From an uncultured Gammaproteobacteria bacterium (GTDB taxonomy: Bacteria > Pseudomonadota > Gammaproteobacteria > Arenicellales > JAANXG01), in assembly GCA_947259395.1 (NCBI GenBank), contig CAMYMN010000017.1, forward strand, positions 79,256-115,190: 35,935 nucleotides of DNA, given 5' to 3'. The notes beneath the pieces were generated by a model. The model did no database searches. It was given only the letters and a program-made list of their open reading frames with translations, and had not been told where the DNA came from. The translations under genes and the position numbers were made by a program. Shown piece by piece: positions 1 to 7,010 of the stretch. Within the stretch, counting starts at the first letter, position 1; each line of letters begins with the position of its first letter.

Positions 1-1
1 A

Positions 2-967
2 ACAATCCGCACCTTGGATCATCGCGAATACTGCTTGATGGGACCCATGAGCACACCGCATATCCTGACACAATTGTCCCTTGCTGCAGGCGAACAGCGT
101 ACCGAATCAGTGCAACTAACACCGAATCTAACTTACAGGATTCGTACCCTGGAACCTGGCGACGAATGCGACGTGACCCATGTTGGCGGAAGCTTTCCGG
201 AAGTAATTGCCGAACACAACGCAATTAATACCGGAGGGCCGGTGACCGTGGGCATGGTTGCCTTTATCAACCGCAGCCCACGGCGTTTGACATTCATCCT
301 CGAGGAACTCAGGTGGAGTCGTGATGCTTTGACTGCTCATCGCGCTACCACATTGCAGGCATTTCGCGACTTATTCAACGATGATGTCTTGCGTCCTGGC
401 GATGACGTCGAAATAGATTCAATTTCGTTCCTGTTCACCGATATTAAGGGGTCGACGGCGATGTACGACCAGATTGGTGACGCGCAGGCGTGCGTCTTCG
501 TGCGTGACCACTTCGACATACTTGGCGATGCTGTGCATGAGCATGACGGGAGCATCGTAAAAAAAATCGGGGATGCGGTGATGGCGGTGTTCCTCAACCC
601 GGCGAACGCATTACATTGCGCGATACGTATTCAACACGACATCCATTGCTTCAATCAGACATCGGACGACGACCCGATCATTGTCAAACTCGGCCTGCAT
701 ACCGGCCGGTGTCTTTTGGTGAACCTGAACGACCGACTCGATTACTTTGGCTCGGCAGTCAATATCGCCGCTAAGCTTCAGGGTCAAAGTTTCGGCGGCG
801 ACATCGTCATGTCAGCCGAGTTCGCCGAAGATCCGGAGGTGTCTTCAGTGCTCGATGGGTATTCTCCGGTACGGGAAACGGCTGAACTCACGGGCTTTTC
901 CAAGCCGGTTGCTATTTGGCGCATCACCGCGCGGGACTTTACCGCACACCGCGAACCAATGAATTGA
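2..967 (+). CDS. class III adenylate/guanylate cyclase, 5' end missing
   Basis: The reading frame is open to the window edge, so the true start probably lies upstream; the TTG at 14 and the ATGs further in are only possible starts. The C-terminal two thirds is a class III nucleotidyl cyclase catalytic domain, which makes cAMP or cGMP from ATP or GTP. Visible landmarks are the first metal-binding aspartate in FLFTDIKGST (about 424-453), the second in KKIGDAVMAVF (about 560-592), and the substrate-recognition aspartate in LDYFGSAVN (about 739-765). By alignment to mammalian adenylyl cyclase, the transition-state arginine (Asn-x-x-x-Arg) is a lysine here: NIAAK. The upstream 110 residues resemble the N-terminal regulatory region of other soluble bacterial cyclases (DUF5939-like), a weak match by eye. 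No membrane segment is seen in the visible part. The family call is firm; catalytic competence is uncertain because of the Lys. Confidence 0.85.
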   Translation, partial: TIRTLDHREYCLMGPMSTPHILTQLSLAAGEQRTESVQLTPNLTYRIRTLEPGDECDVTHVGGSFPEVIAEHNAINTGGPVTVGMVAFINRSPRRLTFILEELRWSRDALTAHRATTLQAFRDLFNDDVLRPGDDVEIDSISFLFTDIKGSTAMYDQIGDAQACVFVRDHFDILGDAVHEHDGSIVKKIGDAVMAVFLNPANALHCAIRIQHDIHCFNQTSDDDPIIVKLGLHTGRCLLVNLNDRLDYFGSAVNIAAKLQGQSFGGDIVMSAEFAEDPEVSSVLDGYSPVRETAELTGFSKPVAIWRITARDFTAHREPMN

Positions 968-1080
968 TTCCGGCCCGAACACAGTATATCGCCCGCCACC
1001 CAGCTTGCATTATCCGATACGTGCGGCGCGACAATGTCTCATACCGCGTAGAGTTGGATATGCATCGACCTTTTGTGGCA

Positions 1081-1086
1081 TATAAT
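1081..1086 (+). promoter_or_regulatory. possible -10 box for the EF-hand gene
   Basis: A perfect TATAAT lies 31 bases before the ATG at 1118. No convincing -35 box sits at 16-18 bases: the nearest is TTGGAT at 1054-1059, a 21-base spacer. The match to sigma-70 is therefore partial. Confidence 0.3.
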
Positions 1087-1117
1087 GCCATCATCCAAGA
1101 CAGAAATCGGGCCTGTT

Positions 1118-1405
1118 ATGAAAAATTCAATCATTTTCCTGATCGTTTTGCTACTGGTGGGCGGAGCGCGTGCACAAGGTTTCGACACCAAGACTATGGA
1201 ATCGTTTGCAACTGGATTATTTGAACAGATGGACCTCGACCACGATGGATTTTTGACTTCCGACGAATATGCACACACCGGGGGCGGCGGGTTCCCGGTT
1301 GATTATGAGTTGCTCGACCTGAATCAAGATGGGGTGGTGGACAAATCGGAGTATCTGCTGGCGGTACGAAAATTTCATCCTCCCTCTCACCAGAAGGCAA
1401 TCTGA
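1118..1405 (+). CDS. small secreted EF-hand calcium-binding protein
   Basis: The product is 95 residues. The N-terminus is a clear Sec signal peptide: Lys2, a hydrophobic core over residues 5-14 and a cleavage site near ARA-QG (residues 17-21). Two EF-hand loops follow. DLDHDGFLTSDE (39-50) and DLNQDGVVDKSE (67-78) both have Asp at loop positions 1, 3 and 5, Gly at 6 and Glu at 12, so both should bind Ca2+. The mature protein is little more than this EF-hand pair, which suggests a periplasmic calcium buffer or sensor; its partner is unknown. I prefer the ATG at 1118 over the longer frame from 1073 because only the shorter form begins with the signal peptide. It stands alone between the cyclase and the GTPase operon. 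Confidence 0.8.
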   Translation: MKNSIIFLIVLLLVGGARAQGFDTKTMESFATGLFEQMDLDHDGFLTSDEYAHTGGGGFPVDYELLDLNQDGVVDKSEYLLAVRKFHPPSHQKAI

Positions 1406-1558
1406 TCCAGCGCGTGCCTGTTCACCAATACGCCAGAAAGCAAGGATACCGGCCCGATCTCGGGAAGCAAATTCAAAAATGGCGAAGTGACGAATGACAC
1501 CCCATGTCTTGCTAGAGCCCGCCACGTAGAGTAGGCGACCTTCACTGTCCGACTGCTA

Positions 1559-3265
1559 ATGTCATCCTCGAAGGACGCTGTAGAACTTCTACACGGCTTT
1601 CTGCTACGCCTTCGCTCGGCATACCAACGCTCCCACAACGACTCTGGCGGCGACATCGGCGGACCCGGGTTTTCTTTGGATCTGGCGATCAGCGCATTCA
1701 AGGACCTCATGCAACATAACCCGGTGCCCCTGCACATCACCGTGTTGGGCCCAACACAGGTAGGCAAGAGCACGATCGTCAACTTGCTGTTGGGGCAACA
1801 GGCGGCACAAACCAGTCCTCTCGCCGGTTTTACACGCACGTTGCAGGGCTTTGCGGTAAATACCAGCGATACGCAGCGACGCGATGTCGAAACATTTTTC
1901 TCGCACACAGCCAAAGAACTAGTGTCATTGCGTAGCCTCGATCCAATAATCGCATTAGCGAATACCGGCTACACCGTGTGGGACACGCCGGATTTTGACT
2001 CATACTCGTCCCGGGAATATCGCGCACTCATCACCCAGGTCGCCGCGTTGTCCGATCTGATCATCCTCGTGGTCAGCAAGGAGAAATATTCCGATTGGAC
2101 CGTGTGGAAGGTGTTGGATCTGTTGTTTCCCTTGCGTCGTCCGCTGTTGATTTGTCTGAACAAGGCAAGCCAGGACCTACAGCCACTGCGGCTCGCGCTG
2201 CGACGACGGGTTGACGAATCCCGTTATCATGCGCAACACATGCCGATCTGCGACTTACCCTACGTTGACGACGGAAGCCTCGACCGGTTGATAGATATTC
2301 CGGCCACAGAAAGTTTTCTAAACGCGGTACGCGAGGCACTACGCCCGGTCGATGCAACGGTGCGACGTCAAGGCGCCGACGCCTTCGTCAATGAGCACTG
2401 GGAGGCATGGCTGCAACCGGTTCGGCTGGAACACGATGCCGCCGCACGCTGGCGGCAGACCGTTGACGACGCGGTCAGCGAAGCGGTTGACGCCTATCAG
2501 AAACAATATCTGGAGCACTCGCGACACGATGGCACCTTCAATAGGGCCATGGTGCAGCTGCTGGAGCTACTCGAGATCCCAGCCCTCGCCAGACCCCTGG
2601 CAACCACCAGACAGTTCTTGACTTGGCCGTTCCGTAAGCTGTTCGCGAGCAACACCAAGCCAGGGAACTCACGTGTCGATGTCGAACTCGACGTGCTGAG
2701 TGAGATTTTCGAGCATTTATTGTTATTCTTGCGCCGCACGATTGGGGACGGTGTCGGCACCGAGGGACACGCCGCAACCTGGTGGCGCGCCATGGCTATG
2801 TTGTTCGATGAAAGATCGAATGCGGCGCGAACCGGTTTTATCGACGCGGTCGACGACTATCAGCGCGACTTCGAATCGGAGATCGAGGTAACAGCCCGCG
2901 CCTTGTACGACAAGCTTGCGCAAAGTCCCGCAACTTTGAATAGCTTGCGCGCAGCCCGCGTCACTGCGGATGCCGCTGGCGTGGCACTGGCGTTCAAGAC
3001 CGGCGCGATCGGCGTCAATGAATTAGTGCTGACACCAGCGATGTTGTCATTGACCTCGTTTCTGACCGAGAGCGCGGCGGGCAAGTATATGAATTCAATC
3101 AAGGCGGAACTCAGAACCCGCCAACAACAGCAGGTCAACAACCTCATTACGCGATTTTGCGCACAGACGTTTTCCGGTCTACCCGGGCAGCTACGAGATG
3201 ATCGGATATTTTTAATCGAGCGTGAAGAATTAGAGCGCGTAGAACAAACTAGGCAGGCATTGTGA
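1559..3265 (+). CDS. dynamin-like GTPase, first of a coupled pair
   Basis: This 568-residue protein has a P-loop GTPase domain near the N-terminus. G1 is GPTQVGKST (64-72), switch II is DTPDFDS (142-148) in place of the usual DxxG, and the G4 position is NKAS (201-204). The aspartate of NKxD, which reads the guanine base, is thus missing, so nucleotide specificity may be relaxed. Downstream is a long, mostly helical region with a hydrophobic stretch around residues 475-505 that could insert in or lie on a membrane, as the tip of dynamin-like stalks does. It overlaps the next GTPase gene by four bases (GTGA), so the two are probably translated together and may form a heteromer. Large length and helical C-terminus fit bacterial dynamin-like or septin/TOC-type large GTPases rather than Era or Der. 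I do not recognise a named family. Confidence 0.75.
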   Translation: MSSSKDAVELLHGFLLRLRSAYQRSHNDSGGDIGGPGFSLDLAISAFKDLMQHNPVPLHITVLGPTQVGKSTIVNLLLGQQAAQTSPLAGFTRTLQGFAVNTSDTQRRDVETFFSHTAKELVSLRSLDPIIALANTGYTVWDTPDFDSYSSREYRALITQVAALSDLIILVVSKEKYSDWTVWKVLDLLFPLRRPLLICLNKASQDLQPLRLALRRRVDESRYHAQHMPICDLPYVDDGSLDRLIDIPATESFLNAVREALRPVDATVRRQGADAFVNEHWEAWLQPVRLEHDAAARWRQTVDDAVSEAVDAYQKQYLEHSRHDGTFNRAMVQLLELLEIPALARPLATTRQFLTWPFRKLFASNTKPGNSRVDVELDVLSEIFEHLLLFLRRTIGDGVGTEGHAATWWRAMAMLFDERSNAARTGFIDAVDDYQRDFESEIEVTARALYDKLAQSPATLNSLRAARVTADAAGVALAFKTGAIGVNELVLTPAMLSLTSFLTESAAGKYMNSIKAELRTRQQQQVNNLITRFCAQTFSGLPGQLRDDRIFLIEREELERVEQTRQAL

Positions 3266-4800
3266 GCCACGAATTTCAACGCGCCTATGCGGCGCTTGCG
3301 CAGTGGGTGGACACCGCATTGGACCAGGGCTGGCTCACGGAAACAGACCGTAAGTCATTGCACAAAATAGAACGGGCCACTGCGGACGACTTGTTCGTGA
3401 CCGCCAACGCAAGGCCGTTGGTGATTGGCCTGTTTGGCGGTACCGGCGTCGGAAAGAGCAGCCTTTTGAACCGGTTGGCCGGAGAATCCATCGCCGAGGT
3501 CGGGGTCGAGCGTCCCACCTCCCGCGAGGTCACGTTGTACTTGCACGAGTCGCACGCGCTGGCGTCGCTACCCAAGGAATTCCCTGTCAGCAAGACCCGC
3601 ATTGCCCACCACCGGGATGATTCAAAACGAGATGTGGTGTGGATCGACATGCCGGACTTCGACAGTACCGAAACCGCCAATCGTAAACTGGTGTTTGCAT
3701 GGTTACCCTATATGGATTGGGTCATCTATGTGGTCAGCCCCGAGCGCTATCGCGACGACGCCGGTTGGCAGATCGTCCGCCAACGCGGACATCGCCACCG
3801 GTGGCTATTTGTGATGAATCATTGGGATGTGGGCACAGAGGAACAGGTCGAGGAGTTCGTCGCTGATCTCAAACACGCGGGCTTCGATGTGCCCAGGGTG
3901 CTGACGAGCAGTTGCATAGGTGATACAGGATTAGACGAGTTTGACCGCATCGAGCAGACTATCCGCGAAGCCATTGATTCGCACGGACTGGCCGAACTCA
4001 AACGAATCGGGATGTGGGCGAGGCTGCGCGACCTTGAGCAGCTGCGTGCCACTCTCAAGACGCGATTCGGGGATGACAAAACCTGGCGACGTTTCGTTCA
4101 TGCCCATCGTGTCCATGCGCAGCAGATATTGACCAAGCTGCGGGATAGCATGCGCTGGCCCATCGAGACCATCGCCAACCGTTTTCGCGATCGAGAACGC
4201 GGATGGTTCGGCACCGGACGATCGGTGGCCCCGGACGGTATCGAGTTGCCCGATCTACGCTCACCACTGTGGTCGGCGCAGTCACAACACTATGTGGATG
4301 ACATCGTCAGTCAGGCGGTGATCGACACCGAGGTGCATGGTATCGCCACCGGCGTGGTGCAACGATCGATACAGTCGAGCCTGGCAGCGGCGGACGACAC
4401 GATGATCGGCGCCGCAACCAGGGGTCTCGAGCAGGCGCTGTCCAATCCGGGCACCCCGGCGATGCGGACTTTACGCGCGCTCGCCCGTTGGTCCATGTAT
4501 CTGCTGCCACTCGCCGCCACCGCCTGGACGGCGTACAACGTCGTGAGCCGTTACCAGCGGGCGCTGGTCGGTGGCGGCGATTTCCTGGGCGGCGATTTCG
4601 CGATCCACAGCCTGTTGTTGATATTCTTTGCCTGGCTGGCGCCATTCGCAATCTATCGGCTGCTCAAACCCTCGTTGCGGGCCAGCGCCCGGCGTGGCCT
4701 GATATCCGGGATAGACGAAGCCATCGGGATGCTCAGCGACAGGCTCGAGCAGGCGTACGACCGCTCCAATGCAACGATTTGGCTACCCAGGGTATATTGA
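3262..4800 (+). CDS. membrane-anchored dynamin-like GTPase, second of a coupled pair
   Basis: A 512-residue GTPase starting at a GTG inside the stop of the previous gene. G1 is GGTGVGKSS (59-67), the switch II region DMPDFDS (129-135) matches that of its neighbour, and G4 is NHWD (186-189), which retains the aspartate the neighbour lacks. Two transmembrane segments lie near the C-terminus (about 407-428 and 446-468), separated by a glycine-rich loop, with a short amphipathic tail. This suggests a membrane-bound partner for the first GTPase. Known bacterial dynamin-like pairs act in membrane fusion or repair, but assigning that role here is inference. The stop is 23 bases before rarA, so the three genes are probably one transcript. 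The family-level GTPase call is firm. Confidence 0.78.
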   Translation: MSHEFQRAYAALAQWVDTALDQGWLTETDRKSLHKIERATADDLFVTANARPLVIGLFGGTGVGKSSLLNRLAGESIAEVGVERPTSREVTLYLHESHALASLPKEFPVSKTRIAHHRDDSKRDVVWIDMPDFDSTETANRKLVFAWLPYMDWVIYVVSPERYRDDAGWQIVRQRGHRHRWLFVMNHWDVGTEEQVEEFVADLKHAGFDVPRVLTSSCIGDTGLDEFDRIEQTIREAIDSHGLAELKRIGMWARLRDLEQLRATLKTRFGDDKTWRRFVHAHRVHAQQILTKLRDSMRWPIETIANRFRDRERGWFGTGRSVAPDGIELPDLRSPLWSAQSQHYVDDIVSQAVIDTEVHGIATGVVQRSIQSSLAAADDTMIGAATRGLEQALSNPGTPAMRTLRALARWSMYLLPLAATAWTAYNVVSRYQRALVGGGDFLGGDFAIHSLLLIFFAWLAPFAIYRLLKPSLRASARRGLISGIDEAIGMLSDRLEQAYDRSNATIWLPRVY

Positions 4801-4811
4801 CGATGGATATC

Positions 4812-4817
4812 AAGGAG
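4812..4817 (+). promoter_or_regulatory. Shine-Dalgarno site fixing the rarA start
   Basis: AAGGAG lies six bases before the ATG at 4824. It favours that ATG over the one at 4803 and over the long frame opening at 4488 inside the GTPase gene. Confidence 0.7.
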
Positions 4818-4823
4818 TGCTCT

Positions 4824-6140
4824 ATGTTGACTGACGAGAACGCATTGCGGCCGCTCGCCGATCGGATGCGTCCGCGCTCGGTCCACGAGTTCATGGGACA
4901 GGAACACCTGCTGGCAGAAAACAAACCGCTACGGCAGGCACTGGAAGGCGGCCTGTTGCACTCGATGGTGTTCTGGGGTCCGCCGGGCAGCGGTAAGACC
5001 ACGCTCGCCCATCTGCTGGCGCAGCGCGCCGATGCCCAGTTCTTGCGCATCTCGGCGGTACTGTCGGGCGTCAAGGACATTCGCGCAGCGGTGCAAAGCG
5101 CCAAGCAAGCGCGTTACGATCAACAACGGCCCACGGTGTTGTTCGTCGATGAAGCCCATCGCTTCAACAAGGCACAGCAGGACGCCTTTCTGCCCCACGT
5201 CGAGGACGGCACCCTGACATTCGTCGGCGCAACCACGGAAAACCCATCGTTTGAGCTGATCCCGGCCCTGTTGTCCCGGGTGCGGGTGTACGTACTCAAG
5301 GCCCTGGACCCGACTGCAATACGAAAAGTCATCGACATGGCACTGACCGACCCGTCGCGCGGGTTGGGAGAACAAAAAATAACCATTGACGAATCCCTGC
5401 GCGACCAGATTGCCTTCGCAGCGGATGGCGATGCGCGCCGGGCGCTGAACTTTCTCGAGATTGCCGCCGATCTTGCGGACAACACAAGTAACGGATTGTT
5501 GATTACTCCCAAGATCGTGCGCGAGGTGATTAGCGGCGGTATGCGACGCTTCGATAAAGGCGGAGATGTGTTCTACGACCAGATATCCGCGCTGCACAAG
5601 TCGGTACGCGGGTCGGCGCCGGACGCGGCCTTGTACTGGTACGCGCGTATGCTCGACGGTGGCTGTGATCCCATCTATATCTCGCGCCGTGTCGTGCGCA
5701 TGGCATCGGAGGATGTCGGCAACGCCGACCCGCGTGCCTTGCGCTTGTGTCTAGACGCCTGGGATGCCTACGAGCGCCTCGGCAGTCCCGAGGGCGAGCT
5801 CGCCATCGCTCAGGCCATTGTTTATCTCGCCTGCGCCGCCAAAAGCAACGCCGTTTACACCGCATTCAACGCCGCCGCAGATGACGTCGAAACGTTTGGC
5901 TCCCTGGAGGTGCCCACGCATCTGCGCAATGCCCCCACCAATCTGATGAAACAGCTTGGTCACGGGCAACGTTATCGCTATGCCCACGACGAACCCGAAG
6001 CTTACGCCGCTGGCGAGAACTACTTTCCCGACGCGATGACGCGGCAAACCTACTACCGGCCGGTAGACAGAGGGCTAGAACAAAAGATTTCCGAGAAACT
6101 TGCCCGGCTGCGCAAGCTGGACCAGAAGACGAAACGATAA
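4824..6140 (+). CDS. rarA: replication-associated recombination protein A (RarA/MgsA)
   Basis: RarA is an AAA+ ATPase of the clamp-loader clade that acts at stalled replication forks and binds SSB. The product is 438 residues, close to the roughly 447 of E. coli RarA. Visible are the N-terminal RPLADRMRPRS and GQEHLL signature, Walker A GPPGSGKT (52-59), Walker B VLFVDEAHRF (105-114), sensor 1 GATTENPSFE and the arginine-finger region LLSRVRVY. The C-terminal MgsA region is complete, ending in a YYRPVDRG segment typical of the family. The start is set by a good Shine-Dalgarno site. In E. coli rarA follows lolA and precedes serS; here it follows two membrane-type GTPases instead, an unusual neighbourhood. 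Confidence 0.95.
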   Translation: MLTDENALRPLADRMRPRSVHEFMGQEHLLAENKPLRQALEGGLLHSMVFWGPPGSGKTTLAHLLAQRADAQFLRISAVLSGVKDIRAAVQSAKQARYDQQRPTVLFVDEAHRFNKAQQDAFLPHVEDGTLTFVGATTENPSFELIPALLSRVRVYVLKALDPTAIRKVIDMALTDPSRGLGEQKITIDESLRDQIAFAADGDARRALNFLEIAADLADNTSNGLLITPKIVREVISGGMRRFDKGGDVFYDQISALHKSVRGSAPDAALYWYARMLDGGCDPIYISRRVVRMASEDVGNADPRALRLCLDAWDAYERLGSPEGELAIAQAIVYLACAAKSNAVYTAFNAAADDVETFGSLEVPTHLRNAPTNLMKQLGHGQRYRYAHDEPEAYAAGENYFPDAMTRQTYYRPVDRGLEQKISEKLARLRKLDQKTKR

Positions 6141-6179
6141 GCGGCCTGGATTCCGTCCTACATAACGCCTACATTGAAG

Positions 6180-6198
6180 CCCTCCCAGTCATGGAGGG
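6180..6198 (+). promoter_or_regulatory. hairpin that hides the ribosome binding site of the DsrE-like gene
   Basis: CCCTCC (6180-6185) can pair fully with GGAGGG (6193-6198) across a seven-base loop. GGAGGG is also the Shine-Dalgarno site, six bases before the ATG at 6205. If it folds, the six GC-rich pairs would block ribosome entry. Confidence 0.45.
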
Positions 6199-6204
6199 TC
6201 TGTC

Positions 6205-6726
6205 ATGGCCACAGTCTTTGCTCGTTCCGTAGCCGGCGCCCTGGTCGGTGTCTTCACTCTGTTATCCAGCACTGCCATGGCGGGGCAGTTCTCGCAGACA
6301 CCGTATGAGCCACAGAAGGTAGTTTTCGATTTCTATTTCAACGAGCCCCAGGCGATCAATTCTGCGCTGTATTGGGTACGTGGGTTATTGAATCCATTGT
6401 CCGAGCATCCCTACGACTACGCCCCGGAACAAAACAGCGTGGTGATCGTGCTACACGGCATGGAGATCGTGACCCTGGCGAAAAACAATTACCAGCAGTA
6501 TCAACAGGCCGTGGAACGCATGCGCTACTACGCGGAACTCGGTGTTGTCTTCAAGGTGTGCGGACTGGCGCTGCCCGAGTATCAATATGCGCCGCACGAT
6601 CTTTACGAGTTCGTCGAGGTCGTGCCGTCGGCAATTACCGAACTCGTCCATTGGCAGAGTAAGGGTTACGCACTGATCCGCCCGCAGATCATGGACAAGA
6701 TCTACGCCATTGAGCAAATTCGCTAA
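6205..6726 (+). CDS. periplasmic DsrE/DsrF-like family protein
   Basis: The product is 173 residues with a signal peptide (hydrophobic core about 9-24, cleavage near AMA-GQ). The mature part matches the DsrE-like fold: the strand VVIVLHGMEI, then LAKNNYQQY, the FKVCGLAL strand with a single conserved cysteine (Cys119), and the typical C-terminal EVVPSAITELVHWQSKGYAL. DsrE-family proteins carry or bind sulfur and oligomerise; exported single-cysteine members are common next to sulfur-handling genes, but no such genes are nearby. It is transcribed in the same direction as rarA, 64 bases downstream, with its own strong Shine-Dalgarno site inside a hairpin. Substrate and partner are unknown. Confidence 0.8.
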   Translation: MATVFARSVAGALVGVFTLLSSTAMAGQFSQTPYEPQKVVFDFYFNEPQAINSALYWVRGLLNPLSEHPYDYAPEQNSVVIVLHGMEIVTLAKNNYQQYQQAVERMRYYAELGVVFKVCGLALPEYQYAPHDLYEFVEVVPSAITELVHWQSKGYALIRPQIMDKIYAIEQIR

Positions 6727-6885
6727 TTATTACTGTATACGCTGTTTCCGGCAGGGTGGCGCATCAGTGGCCCTTGCCTCCTAGACGCCTCATCTACCGC
6801 GGAGTCGCTCGCGATCACGGCATGGTCCGGGGTCATTGCGACTACCGAAAGTTGTTGCGTTATCTATACTTACCTTAAGTATTGG

Positions 6886-6927
6886 GTCCGGCCCAACCAA
6901 AAGTTTTCAAAAAATTGGGCCACGGAC
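6886..6927 (+). other. stem-loop in the leader of the large PAS-GGDEF-EAL gene
   Basis: GTCC (6886-6889) and GGCCCAA (6890-6896) pair with TTGGGCC (6915-6921) and GGAC (6924-6927), giving 11 pairs with a two-base bulge at 6922-6923 and an A-rich 18-base loop. It lies about 80 bases before the ATG at 7011. It could be a terminator for the DsrE-like gene, though there is no U-tract after it, or a leader element. The rest of 6727-7010 shows only a weak TATACT at 6865-6870. Confidence 0.4.
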
Positions 6928-7010
6928 AAGTAAGTAACACCCGCGGGTCACCGCGGACACGACCCGGCTGAACTCGAGTGAAGCCTTACAGCAAGCGGGA
7001 TTCCCGAACT

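Noticed and set aside
1054..1086. Full sigma-70 promoter for the EF-hand gene
   Set aside because: The -35-like TTGGAT is 21 bases from the TATAAT, so only the -10 is reported.
1387..1914. 175-codon reverse frame across the first GTPase start
   Set aside because: Shadow of the forward GTPase gene, with no gene-like features.
4488..4823. Possible N-terminal extension of rarA within the GTPase gene
   Set aside because: The frame is open by chance; the residues are Arg/Pro-rich and unlike RarA, and the Shine-Dalgarno site points to 4824.
6727..6760. LexA-like CTGTATAC sequence after the DsrE-like gene
   Set aside because: It lacks the ACAG half-site, so it does not fit CTGT-N8-ACAG.
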